From contig BCHS01000003.1 of assembly GCA_039545275.1 (NCBI GenBank), positions 1,223,561-1,287,560 on the forward strand: 64,000 nucleotides of DNA, in the 5' to 3' direction. Positions 31,702 to 44,835 of the stretch are shown piece by piece. This DNA is from Pseudomicrostroma phylloplanum. Lineage: Eukaryota; Basidiomycota; Exobasidiomycetes; Microstromatales. The number at the start of each line of letters is the position of its first letter. The first letter of the stretch is position 1. Position numbers and translations under genes: made by a program. The notes under the pieces are model-generated. The model had not been told where the DNA came from. It made no database searches and was given only the letters and a program-made list of their open reading frames with translations.

Positions 31702-34611
31702 TCAATCGTCAAATTTGCTCTTCCACACCCAGCTCAACCCAATGAGATCGTAGCCCTGCGCAGCAGCCATACGGTAGTACTTGGCTGCCTTCTTGACATC
31801 CTTCTTGCACCCTTTGCCAGCAGCATAGAGCGCTCCCGCCTCGGCCTGCGCATCTGCATCGCCCAGCTTCGCAGCGAGCTCAAAGTACTCCAGTGCCATC
31901 TTCTTGTCCATCTTGACTCCCCAACCATAGCAGAAGCACTTGCCAAGCTCATACACCGACAGCTTAAGCTCCGATCGAACAGCTTTGAGATCGGCTTCGG
32001 TCCTGTTACGCGAGGTAGACATGAGCTCGCCGGCTGTAGCGGCTGCTCTCTGGATCCACTCGAAGCCTTTCCTGGGATCTTTGCGAGCACCCCAGCCCTC
32101 CCTGAGCGTCATGCCCCACATGCACATTCCGACGACGCAGCCGCCCTCGACCTTGGCCGAACGCTCAAAGTAGTAGGCGGAGCGAGATAGGTCGCCTTGC
32201 TCGTGATACTGAATGCCTTGGCTCAAGTAGTTCTCGGCTGTCGATGGTCCAGTCTTAGTGTTTTGTCCGATTGCATGGCGACTGTTTGGGGTAGTCTGAG
32301 TATTGTTGCGCCTCTGTGGAGATTGATGTTGAGGCGGCACCTTCGCCGACGTAGATGCTGAGCTTAGCGAAGTTGAGCTCATCTGGGCCGCTTGTCTGAC
32401 TGCAGGGCTGGAGGCGGCAGAGCGCTGTCCTGGGTTCTGGGGTATCGGTGTCGGCATTGAATTCTGGCGTGCAGAATTCTGAGTCTGTGCGCCTGCACTT
32501 GTCTCCGAGGCTGCGTATTCAAATCGTCCGAAGTTGGGCGATGCAGGTGAGGCGGTCGGTGTCCTTCTTTCAACACTCATAGGGCGTGGAGGAGCAGCAA
32601 AGTCGCCGCTCCCTGGGCGCGAGCCTGGTCTACCTTCGCTAAGGTCATCACTGTACCTCACAGTACCAATGCTCATCCTGCTACCGATGGTACTAGTGCT
32701 GTCTCGCCTACTGCTTCCATCCAGTCGCAAAGTCTCGACGTCAAGATCAGATACGATGCTCTCTCTTCCGTCGGCGGCCGCAATTGCAGCTGCACGAGCC
32801 CTGCCGATGCGAGCTCCGATGGGTCCCGCAAGGTGGGGATCGTCGTACTGATGCGACGAGGGAGGTGGCGGCGGCGGTAGGCGCCCTGCTGGGTGACCGC
32901 CCCTTCTTCCGTCGACAGAGGATGGTCTGTCCCCGGTGCCTCTCGGTCTAGCGAGTGGCGAGCCTGGCAGGCGAACTTGGCCGTTGAGTGCCAATGTGAC
33001 TGTGGCTGGCCCACTTGTAGCGGCAGCAGGAATCTGTCTGAAGCCTCCCTGCTGAGACGTTGGGCTGACGATGACGCTGGCCATGCTCGAGCGCTGGGAG
33101 GTAGTGCCGTCGCTACTATCGTCTGTCACGGCTTCCCACTCGTGAATGGAAGCGGCATCTGCTGCGTCTGCATGCTGGTCACGGTAGCCTTGGTGTGGCT
33201 CGTGAGCAATCTCGGAGCCAGCAGGAGTCGGCGGCCATACATAGATGTGAGCTGCATCCTGATCGTCCGAAGAGGTCAGCGTATCAGTCGAAGCCCTGGG
33301 GCCAGCATAGAAGTTGCTGCCACTTGGAGAAGGCGCTGATGAACCGTAGGCCGCGGCTTCCGCATCTCTCGCTGGGACCTGGAAGTACGAAGATGGCTCC
33401 TCACGCATCTGATGGAGGGATGGCGTCAAGCTAACGACGCGGGCGCGGTCGCTGCCCTTTGTCTGGGGTGAGCCAACGGCAAGTGCTGGCTGCGAGTCCG
33501 CTCGTTGAGGCAGAGAAACCCGCTGAAGCGTCGCAGTATTGACCGAAGCGTTGCCCAAGATGAGATCGCTGAAGTCTGCTCCTTTCGCGAGGTTCCGAAG
33601 AGCATCCAGTCCCGATGTGCTGCCGCCCGATAGACCCAATCCCATGGCTCCTCCGTGCTCTGATGCCGCGTAGTTGCTCTCTCCTCCCCACTCACTGCCG
33701 CCATACAAGGAACCCTCTTCGTCATCGTCTCGATCGGCCCATGCCCGACCCCACCTTCCTCCAGCTCCGAATTCGGCTGTCTGTACCGTGTTCACCGAGG
33801 ACACTGAGTCTCGCCGAGAGAGATTGCTTTGGTCGAAGGACACCAGTGACTGCGAGTCTTGCTCGGCTCCGCGAAGCATGTTGCTCGATGGACCATTGCT
33901 ACTTTGGAAGCCGTTGACGAACTGGCCTTGCCTGGCGAGAGGCGATGAGTTGTTCGACTTGGGTGCCTCGAAGCGCCGAGGACCTGGTCCATCATCGACC
34001 GCTGGGCTGCTGCGATCTCTCGGAAAGCTCCAATCCGGGCCTTGTGAAGTATAGGGCGACGGAGGATTGCTGCCGAGCCTGCCGACATTGCCCGAGCCTG
34101 AAGCAGAGGCGTTGCCGTACAGACTTCCGTTTCGGCTATCAGACTGCGCTGAAGCTTCCTCCTCGTTGCGATCTGCATCGACTTCCGGGGAATATTCTTG
34201 CGGTGTTTGTCTGATGGATGTAGACCGTGAAAGTGCAAATGCCTTCTCCATCAAGTGGCTCTTTGCTGTACGGAGGGCAGGCATTTCGTTGGCATTACGG
34301 GACTCAAGGGTATTGCTGCGTGATCCACTCTGCCTGGCTAAGGAGTCCAGAGGCGAGATGTGAGAAGCGGAAGAGGGGTTCCACCCATCCGCAAGCGTTG
34401 GCGAGGCTGCGAATGGCGAGGAGTTGGACAGAGGCGATCTTCCGGGTTTCATCTGTCGAGTGTGGGATGAGATAGGAGAGGCATTTGATGATCGGGTTTT
34501 GCTACTCGACGAAGGGGATATCCACGACGAGGAATCGCCGTCGGAGAGCTGCACCCCGGTTTGCTGCCAAGGACGCTCCTGCGCATACTGCTCCTGCGCC
34601 GACCTGCTCAT
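31702..34611 (-). CDS. Sel1-repeat protein, Dsf2-like
   Basis: A single exon of 969 residues. The first ~760 residues are Ser/Pro/Gln-rich and predicted disordered, with many RxxS and SP sites typical of kinase-regulated cortical proteins. The C-terminal ~200 residues hold Sel1 (TPR-like) repeats: YLSQGIQYHEQGDLSRSAYYFERSAK split over two helices, MCMWGMTLREGWG, LGKCFCYGWGVKMDKKMALEYF, and AGALYAAGKGCKKDVKKAAKYY. The gene ends LIGLSWVWKSKFDD, resembling the WIYKDK-type end of yeast Dsf2. The broader relatives include chitin synthase activator Skt5/Chs4, and I cannot fully separate the two. Dsf2 proteins sit at the bud cortex in yeast. The start was put at the first ATG in the frame (MSRSAQEQYAQ); an upstream exon cannot be excluded. 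Confidence 0.75.
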   Translation of the reverse strand: MSRSAQEQYAQERPWQQTGVQLSDGDSSSWISPSSSSKTRSSNASPISSHTRQMKPGRSPLSNSSPFAASPTLADGWNPSSASHISPLDSLARQSGSRSNTLESRNANEMPALRTAKSHLMEKAFALSRSTSIRQTPQEYSPEVDADRNEEEASAQSDSRNGSLYGNASASGSGNVGRLGSNPPSPYTSQGPDWSFPRDRSSPAVDDGPGPRRFEAPKSNNSSPLARQGQFVNGFQSSNGPSSNMLRGAEQDSQSLVSFDQSNLSRRDSVSSVNTVQTAEFGAGGRWGRAWADRDDDEEGSLYGGSEWGGESNYAASEHGGAMGLGLSGGSTSGLDALRNLAKGADFSDLILGNASVNTATLQRVSLPQRADSQPALAVGSPQTKGSDRARVVSLTPSLHQMREEPSSYFQVPARDAEAAAYGSSAPSPSGSNFYAGPRASTDTLTSSDDQDAAHIYVWPPTPAGSEIAHEPHQGYRDQHADAADAASIHEWEAVTDDSSDGTTSQRSSMASVIVSPTSQQGGFRQIPAAATSGPATVTLALNGQVRLPGSPLARPRGTGDRPSSVDGRRGGHPAGRLPPPPPPSSHQYDDPHLAGPIGARIGRARAAAIAAADGRESIVSDLDVETLRLDGSSRRDSTSTIGSRMSIGTVRYSDDLSEGRPGSRPGSGDFAAPPRPMSVERRTPTASPASPNFGRFEYAASETSAGAQTQNSARQNSMPTPIPQNPGQRSAASSPAVRQAAQMSSTSLSSASTSAKVPPQHQSPQRRNNTQTTPNSRHAIGQNTKTGPSTAENYLSQGIQYHEQGDLSRSAYYFERSAKVEGGCVVGMCMWGMTLREGWGARKDPRKGFEWIQRAAATAGELMSTSRNRTEADLKAVRSELKLSVYELGKCFCYGWGVKMDKKMALEYFELAAKLGDADAQAEAGALYAAGKGCKKDVKKAAKYYRMAAAQGYDLIGLSWVWKSKFDD

Positions 34612-35423
34612 GGCAGTGGGAGCAAGGCTCCAAGGAGCCACAGCGGTTGGCAATGAGATTCCGAGCCTCCGAGGAAAGCTAGATCAATCTCAGGCCGTGC
34701 CTGGCTGAATACGACTGCAGTGCCTGCTCCTCGTTCAAGCTGGACTCGGAGCTGAGTGCCGCCGGCTCTAAAGTAGGGCTGCGAGGCGGGTATAGCGGCA
34801 CCTGAGCACCGGACAGCTCCGGAGATTGCTCACTGGCCAGCGCGTACTTATAGGAGCAATGGCGAAAGAGGGTGAGGATGGGTCGGAATGGAATGAGTAC
34901 AAGGGAGAAGGGCAAAGAGGGACTAAGGCCCTATGGGTCAGGAGGTACTCGAATGGCGGCCCAGGCGCGCGGGGCAATGCTCGACTGCAACACCCAACAC
35001 TTTTCAGCCCCCGCTCCGCCCGCACCGGTCCTATCCACTGCCGGACCTCAGAGGAGGCCGCGATCGAAGGTCTTGGTATGGGCGCAAATGGCATCGAATT
35101 GGTTCGTAGCGGAAGCTGATCCCGTTGGAATTCTCTTTCGGGTTCTTCTGGGTCCGAGGGTTTAGGAGCGTGGGCAATCAGTCGGCCTTTGCTTCTGTGC
35201 CGGTGGTAATCGGCTGCTACGCCAGCGCCGACTAAGCAGCGTAGTATGGGGTCGAAAATTGGCTTGCAAGGGAAGCTGGGCGAGGTACAAAAGGCGACTG
35301 TATCCACTCTGATCCGACGTCTGTTTCCATGTCAATTCACACCACTCCCTCTTGCTTCCCCAATCCCCTCTTGTTCAGCGTCTAACCCAGCCTTACCCAA
35401 TACACTCCTTTAAACAACTTACG
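34612..35423. promoter_or_regulatory. shared divergent upstream region
   Basis: 812 bp lie between the Dsf2-like gene (-) and the small secreted protein gene (+). Just upstream of the secreted protein start a run of short CT-rich blocks (35340-35410) resembles the pyrimidine-rich leaders of highly expressed fungal genes. Frames on either strand have no domain. Confidence 0.45.
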
Positions 35424-36006
35424 ATGCTCTTCAAGCACTTTGCCATCCTTGCCACTCTCGCCGCCAGCGCCCTGGCAATGCCTCTCGGAGAGGCTTCCGG
35501 CCTAGAGGCTGCCGAAGAGCGATCCCTCGAGGTGCGAGGAGCTCACAAATCCAGTGGGCTCGACCTGGACCTCGACTTGGACATCGCGCTCGGCAACTCG
35601 ATGAAGCCCACTTGCTACGGAGAGTGGGTCAAGCACCCTAAGCACCACAAGAAGGTCTGGAAGCCTAGTGAGTACACCAGAACACCGATCTATCGTGGGC
35701 GTCCTGCAGAGTAGTCCAGCTTACCCTCGCTATCTACCCGACTCCTCTCTTCACCATCTTGCAGAGGCATACTGCTCCCTTTCCATCGACTTGTCCCTCC
35801 ACGAGGAATCTTCTTACTGCTTCAAGTGGGGTGGCTGCTGTGCCAAGAAGCGTGAGTCTGACCCGTCGGAGGAGAAGCTACTACCTGCCAAGGCTGTGAC
35901 TGATATTGTTCACCACCCTGCTTCAACAGACCACGATTCTGTCGAGGTTGGCCTGAAGTTCAAGGCCAAGTGCGAGTCTGCCGGAGGTGACTTCTGGATC
36001 GTCTAA
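35424..36006 (+). CDS. small secreted cysteine-containing protein (effector-like)
   Basis: Three exons, 35424-35667, 35765-35851 and 35930-36006, encode 135 residues. The first ~18 residues (MLFKHFAILATLAASALA) are a clear signal peptide. A propeptide-like acidic stretch follows (EAAEERSLEVRGAH), then an alternating Leu-Asp run (LDLDLDLDIAL) and a C-terminal domain with six cysteines: one in PTCYGEW, one in AYCSL, three in YCFKWGGCCAKK and one in AKCES. Six cysteines can form three disulfides. No known domain is recognised. Both introns are GT-AG, begin GTGAGT and keep the frame. Small size, secretion and even cysteine number fit candidate effectors or surface proteins of plant-associated fungi, which is inference. 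A CT-rich leader and a Met start with acgATGc context lie upstream. Confidence 0.82.
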
Positions 36007-38192
36007 TCACCCTGTACGCCCTCTACGACTGTCACCATTGCTTTCTTTTCTGCGTCGTCTCTCATAGAGCGCCTGTGATGCCATTTTGTCTCCTTTTCGG
36101 CTGTAAGCCCCCCGTGCTCCCTTTTGCTCGTCCGGCTCGTCCGGCTTCGTGAGATTGATTGCTCCTTCTCTGCTTCTCGCTCGACGTTTTGCTTCGAAAG
36201 AAAGTCTTCGATGTCTCATCCCCCCTGCGTATCCGCTGCAGTGGCATGCCGTGGACCCTAATGGCCCGGTGAGTAGCAAGATGTGAGTCCTAACAATACG
36301 CCTAGCTATCAAACCTTGGTGATACCTTGGTGATTGTGTAGGGCACCAAAGCTGTGAGACAGTCAGAGCGCGTCACTCGGTACCTCAGGATTATAATGCT
36401 GCATTGTCTGAGCGTCTTCTGCCCAAGAGCCTGAAAGAGTGCATCTCTTCTCTTCTCGTCGGGAAGCGATGCACCTGGGCTGCATGTGCATCGAAGTGCC
36501 GGTCTCCAGAAATGAAGCCGACCCATCTGCACCACCCGAGGTCGAGGCTCCCCGTGCTTGCATTACTCACGGCTGGGGACGGGTCAGGCGGCAGTAGACA
36601 CACTGAATGGCCCTAGTGGGTTTAGTCTGTGTGTGCCGCGTCGTTCTACCTCGTGCTTCGCGGTGGCTCGTCTCGCCAACGCCGCCTCACAATTCGGTCC
36701 ACCGAGGCCGCCTTCCCACTGGTACATCCGGCGGAGCGAGGAGACCCAACGCCCACTCACACCCATGTCCATTTGGAAATCGGAAGGACCGAGGCAGAGG
36801 AAGCCATGGGCGGGCGCGTGGATGTATTGGGGCGGCGCTGGAAAGAGGCGGTAAAGAGAGCAAGATGGCGCCCAGAGGCTTTGCTGCGACTGACCAGGTG
36901 GGTGTCTGCTTCTCGTGCGTATGTGCAGGCGCATCCAATGGCACCTCTGATCTGATGCTGGACGTGGCCAGAGCCTCGCGTCGTGTGCCACGGGCCAGCA
37001 CGGCCCGGGCGATCTGGCGCAGCCCGTCCACCTTCGGATGTGGCGGCGACTGCTTGTGCCGCCCGTGGCCCTGCTGGTGGGCTGAAGGCCGATCACGAAG
37101 CTAAAGATGACTGCCGAGATGCCCGTCCCTGATCCAGGTCTTGTCCCGAGTCCGCCCACACCTGGCAGGTATAGTGGGACGTGCTCAGGAAGACCAGGCA
37201 CACAGGCCAGGCGACGCGGGACGGGGAGAGGACAGGAGCGGGAGCGGGCTGGCGGAGAGATGCAGCTTGGCTGTCTCGGTGATGGGCGGGTGGGAGCGAG
37301 GAGAGAGGGAGTTGAGGCAGTGGTGGCCCAGCGCTGCCTCGGATTGACAATTGGCCTAGTCTAGCGGCCGAGAGGGCTAGCCCAACCTGGAAGTCCTACT
37401 GCTGCTGCCCACCCGTCCAACCACTGGTTCACCCCCCATCAACACCCACTCTATCCTCCTGTAGTATCCTACTCTTCTTGCCAGCTGAACACTCTGTACT
37501 GCTGCTCTTACCTTGCTGCTTACGAGTGCTGTCTGTGCTTCTCTACACGCCACGTCTAGATCTGCCAGGCTTATCTACGCACCTCCGGCTATCTCCACCC
37601 GACACGGCCCTTCTCCGCTACTAGACAGAAGACACCGACAACTACGACTACGCCGCTGCTGAGCCTGTACATCGGCCACACCACCTTCCTCGTCCTCTGC
37701 GCTGCCTGTGCGTGGTGTAGATCTCGGTGCCTAGCTGTCGCCCGAATCTCCCGAGGGCGGCCCCTGCTTGTCAATCAGGACAGTCTTCTGGTTGCGATTG
37801 CTCGAGCCTCTGGCCCAGTGAGCGTCTGCTGTGCCTTTGCTGCTGCGTGCCCTTGTGCATTGCCGCTCATTGCTTGCTGCCCTGCAGCCGCTTCGATCGA
37901 TCGACCATCCACACGTCCCCCCGACATCCACGCCCACACACGCACCCTTCCTGGTACACCACCTCCACCCTCCCTCTCAACACCACCACCACACCAGATC
38001 GCGCATCCTTCGGGAGCCTCCTACAAGCAACCAACACACACACCGACACATCCTCGCAGTCACTGAGCCGCCTACTTCGCAGCCCACCTCGCATCTCCAC
38101 ACGCTCCGCCTTGGCCACCTAATCCAGCGTCTGGCATCAAACAACCCTAGCCTCAACGCTCGCCGTAATCTACCAGCCGACGGAAGTGTGAG
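36007..38192. other. large intergenic region and SRPK 5' leader
   Basis: At nearly 2.2 kb this is the longest gap in the window. From about 37380 to 38190 it is rich in short pyrimidine and CAC-rich blocks and probably contains the promoter and a long 5' leader of the SRPK kinase. Overlapping open frames at 36584-37201 have no domain and no codon logic that I can see. I looked for tRNA box A and B patterns and found none convincing. Confidence 0.45.
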
Positions 38193-41183
<2,991 letters not shown>

Positions 41184-42013
41184 GAGCCGCTCATGCGGAG
41201 CCCCACCCACGGCACTCGTCGCCTAGTTTCAGCCTACCGCTCAGAATACTGTCTGTACCCGCCTGGGCACGTCTCTATTCCCCCCGCTGCTACCCGCGCA
41301 CCCATTGTTGTCCTTGTCCTGGCCTCCCGGCTCAAGACTTTTACCCCGCTCCCGCTTCGTCCGTATCCCCTCCCGCCTCGCCTCGCCTCGTCGCGCCTGC
41401 CAATCAGCTCTCCCGCCCCTCCCTTCTCTCTCTCTACCTCTACCTCCCTTCTCTTCTTCGTCCTGCCTGCCATCCATCCCCTCATCCATCTCCCGCCAAT
41501 CCGACCCGCCCGCCAGTCAGTCAGCTCAGTCCTGTCCTCCTCTTCTTTTCTCAACCTTTTTAGAAGTCTCCTCTTGCATAGAAACGTAATTGGCCCATAC
41601 ACAACGTCTGCTGCTGCTTGCTTCACAAGGTGGATAAGGGAGAAGTGTGTGGTATGGTACGATCTATCTGGTATTCTGAGGCTCCGTCCGTCTGCCAGGC
41701 CGACCCGTTCGGCCCATTCTAGACCTATCCAATTCCGTTCCGCCCAGTCCGGTCCGTGCGCCAGGAGTCATTCGTGCTGAGAAGGTGCGGGTAGCTGCTA
41801 TACTAATACAAGTTGTGTGCGGGTGCGAGTGTGGTGCTGCCGGTACAATAGAGTGGTGGGGAAGGGTGGGAAGACGAGGTGCTACAACGTCTTTCCCGGG
41901 CCGGTCTTGATCAGGGCAAATATCTCTCCTTCTAGCCCCCTTGTGTGCTTCTGCTCTGTGTTCCTCGTCGCGATCGTTTTAGGCATCACCATCTATCAAA
42001 ATCCATGTTCTTT
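41184..42013. other. convergent intergenic region
   Basis: 830 bp lie between two gene 3' ends. A strongly pyrimidine-rich stretch at about 41390-41560 (runs of tct and cct) sits in the likely SRPK 3' UTR. No gene is seen. Confidence 0.5.
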
Positions 42014-43120
42014 CTACTTGCTCACTGTTCTCTCTGCGCCCATGAGCTCCATGCACCCTTCATAGACGAACAATGCGGCCGCATTGACCGGGAAAGCCCT
42101 GATCGCGCAGGGCGTGAATCCGGTATAAAACATCTTGACCCTCCGCAGCACTCCCGCCGCCGGGCCTGGCCGATTCCAAATATGCATGAAGGCAGATCGC
42201 ATGGTAGGGAATTTCAGCTTATCAGAAGGCTGCTCTCCCATCATTATGTTCTTAACGTTGTCGGCAGGGAGAGCAGAAAGCCAGAAGCATTCTGCTGCGA
42301 GACCTCCGGAGAGGAGTGTTGCGATGGAGGGGGCCACCTCGTAGGGTGTGCCCTTGAGGTTGGCGAAGGCCTTGTTGAATACCTCGAATGAGCCGAACAT
42401 GACCGCGAAGCTGGCGCGGAATGTGAGTGTGGCGGGGAGGGTGCGCCAGAGGCCTAGCACGCCGTGATGGTGGATGATCTGGCGTGCTGCGTCGATCGGC
42501 CCTGTGAAGTGACGGGCGGCCGTCTCTGCTCCTCCACTGCCCATGGTTGCAGCTGCCGCGGGTCCTCCAGAGGCAGCGAATGGTCTCACGCCGGGGAGAT
42601 GCACCCGCTGGAATTGCATCTGGAGGAGTGTCTTGAGATTCTCAGTGGGCGTGGTGATCAGACTGTTGGTCCAGCCTGCCCCGAGCCCGGCCAGAGCGTG
42701 GTACTGCACCGGCAGCGGCTTGCCCGTGTCCCCTCCCGTACCTGTCATCCGACTGAACTGTAACCGCAGATTATGCAGTGTACCCAGGAGGATCGAGTCC
42801 GACACGGCCCACCCTACCGCGGGTGGTGAGGCGCCCTTGTAGAGGCCCAGTAGCGACTCTTTACGGGCCATCTGAAGGAAGACGTCGATGGGGCCCTTGT
42901 AGGTTCCCTGCGGGGAGACCTGCATCCGCACTTTGATACTGTCAAAGGGATGGCCGATCAGCAGCTTCGTCACGCCGGAAGCGGTGCCGGCTGCGTATCC
43001 CTTGAGGGAGCCGCTGGATCCTTCATTGTTACTCTTCTTCTCGATGGACGGGAGGACCTTGGTCAGACCGGGCGTGGCCGAGGCCATTCCGGGACCATCG
43101 CCTCTGGACTGAGCGGCCAT
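42014..43120 (-). CDS. mitochondrial carrier (SLC25), carnitine/ornithine-like group
   Basis: A single exon of 368 residues from the ATG at 43120. It has three carrier repeats with signatures GHPFDSIKVRMQ, TPTENLKTLLQMQ and LPADNVKNIMMG. KGYAAGTASGVTKLL opens repeat 1 and GVLGLWRTLPATLTF closes repeat 2. The proteins exchange metabolites across the mitochondrial inner membrane. The first signature and PTEN motif are closest to the carnitine/acylcarnitine, ornithine and YMC-type branch, but the substrate cannot be read from the sequence. About 45 extra residues between the repeats (Ala/Gly-rich, GGPAAAATMGSGG) lengthen the matrix loop. The reading frame stays open 104 codons upstream to an ATG at 43432 that overlaps the SYF2 start codon; that stretch is Arg-rich but more likely 5' UTR. 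Confidence 0.88.
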   Translation of the reverse strand: MAAQSRGDGPGMASATPGLTKVLPSIEKKSNNEGSSGSLKGYAAGTASGVTKLLIGHPFDSIKVRMQVSPQGTYKGPIDVFLQMARKESLLGLYKGASPPAVGWAVSDSILLGTLHNLRLQFSRMTGTGGDTGKPLPVQYHALAGLGAGWTNSLITTPTENLKTLLQMQFQRVHLPGVRPFAASGGPAAAATMGSGGAETAARHFTGPIDAARQIIHHHGVLGLWRTLPATLTFRASFAVMFGSFEVFNKAFANLKGTPYEVAPSIATLLSGGLAAECFWLSALPADNVKNIMMGEQPSDKLKFPTMRSAFMHIWNRPGPAAGVLRRVKMFYTGFTPCAIRAFPVNAAALFVYEGCMELMGAERTVSK

Positions 43121-43430
43121 CACAAGTGTGTGAGAGGGCGTGAAGAAGAGGAAGGGGGAGAAGTTCCTGAGACTAGCGACCTTTCTTGGTGGGCTATGCT
43201 GGGCGGCTAAGCTTAGCTTTACAGCAGCTTGAGCGGTATTCCTCAGCCGAAATCTCTGGCGTCTCGCAGGTGGAGCTCCCAACGCGTCCTTCCGTTCCGC
43301 GTCCTTCCGTTCCGCGAAATTTAGACCGAGGCCTTCCCTTTCCCTTGACCCAACCTTTGTACCATACCAATTCCTATCAGATCCGCTCTTCGTATAACCT
43401 CGGCCCAGCCTCATCACACACCTCGTCAAC
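43121..43430. promoter_or_regulatory. shared divergent upstream region
   Basis: 310 bp lie between the mitochondrial carrier (-) and SYF2 (+). It contains two perfect copies of a 15-base unit at 43283-43312. The minus strand is open throughout in the carrier frame. Confidence 0.45.
43283..43316. repeat. 15-bp tandem repeat
   Basis: The unit cgcgtccttccgttc occurs twice in tandem, followed by a partial third copy (cgcg). It lies in the divergent promoter between the carrier and SYF2. Confidence 0.9.
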
Positions 43431-44718
43431 ATGCCACGGAAGACTCGCGCTGCTCAAAAGGCGGCTGTAGACGAGCAGGTCGCCCCGGCAGAGGAGCAGC
43501 AACAGCAAGAAGCATCCGAAGAGGTCGCGACTTCCTCTGCTGCAGCCAGCAAGGAAGCATCGTCATCAAAGGCAGCAACGGCAGCAGACCAGCCACTAGA
43601 GGCTATGAGGCCCAGAGGGAAAGGCAAGAGCAGAGGGAAGGGCAAAGCTGCAGCTGATGCTGCTGTACAACAGGAGGAAGGGGAACAACCAGCAGGAGCT
43701 GTGGCTGGTGAGGCTCAGGCTGAGGCGGAAGAGGCAGAGGAGGCAGCCACGATGTCACCACCAGCAGCAGAACAAGAAGCAGCCACATCGAATGGTCAGG
43801 CCACGCCGACAGATAAAACGAAATTGACGATGGAGCAGAGGCGGGAGAAGATGAACGCCTTGAAGAAGAAGATGGTGAGTCCCTGGCATGGAACCGCGCT
43901 ATCCTTTGCAACCCAAACTGATACCCACATTCCTCCCGCTCTCGTCTTCAGTCGCAATCCTCGACTCAGAACCGCAGAGACCTCGCCCTAGACAAGCAAG
44001 CCCGCTCCAACAATGTGCGCGACGCGACCAATTCCCGCAAGCTAGCAAAGGCCGAGCAGACGCTAGATCGGATCGATGCAGAGGAGCGGGGTGAGGATTG
44101 GGAGCGGCAGAGGAATTGGAAGTACACTATTGAGGATGGAGAGAGGTGGGAGGAGATGCAGGCGAGGACAGAGGAGAGCAAAGACAAGGGCATCATCGGT
44201 GAGTGGACCATCAGATGGAAGACTCAAGTCTGGTGGGCGACTTCGACTGACATACCGTCTTCCTCGCTCGTGTAGATGCTAATGGCCTAGCCGCTCGATC
44301 CTACGCACGAGGGCTCAAGTCGTTCAAGCCAGACGTCAAGAGCTATCAGAAAGCTGTCGAAGGGAGTTCGGCCGGTCCCTCTTCCTCCAGCTCAACAAGT
44401 CTGATCCGAAGGGGAGGCGCTGGCGAACCCTCAGGCAACCAACAGGTAGTCCGCAAAGAGGACATCTACGCCGGCGTCAACAGCCTCTCCTACGGCGACC
44501 ACAGGCCCAACGATACTGCAATCGACCGCGTCGTCTCGCATATGAACATGGAGACGGACGTGCGCAAGAAGCGCTCTCGCAAGCGTCCCGCTGAAGAGGG
44601 AGGAGAGGTGACGTACATCAATGAGAAGAATCAACACTTCAACAAGAAGATTGGAAGATACTTTGACGAGTACACGCAGGAGATTAGAGATAACTTTGAG
44701 AGGGGAACGGCTCTGTGA
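43431..44718 (+). CDS. SYF2: pre-mRNA splicing factor SYF2
   Basis: Three exons, 43431-43874, 43952-44198 and 44276-44718, encode 377 residues. Syf2 is part of the NineTeen/Prp19-associated complex in the active spliceosome. The N-terminal ~130 residues are Ala/Glu/Gln-rich and low complexity. From LTMEQRREKMNALKKKM the family domain begins and continues with the blocks ARSNNVRDATNSRKLAKAE, EDWERQRNWKYTIEDGERW, SYARGLKSFKPDVKSY, YGDHRPNDTAIDRVVSHMN and NKKIGRYFDEYTQEIRDNFERGTAL, which closes the protein as in other members. Intron removal restores each block (introns of 77 and 77 bp, GTGAGT donors). The N-terminal extension is longer than in yeast. Assignment is firm. Confidence 0.95.
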
Positions 44719-44835
44719 GGGGCCCTCGTACGATTATGATGCTACAATGTTATGTCCTCACATTCTGGAGACTATACTGGGTGGTGAACGCGGCAGGCTG
44801 CATCATATGCCAAGGCCTGACTGGAGGACGAGACG

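Noticed and set aside
36584..37201. Minus-strand frame of 205 codons in the large gap
   Set aside because: It has no domain, membrane helix or signal peptide, and overlaps similar-length frames on the other strand.
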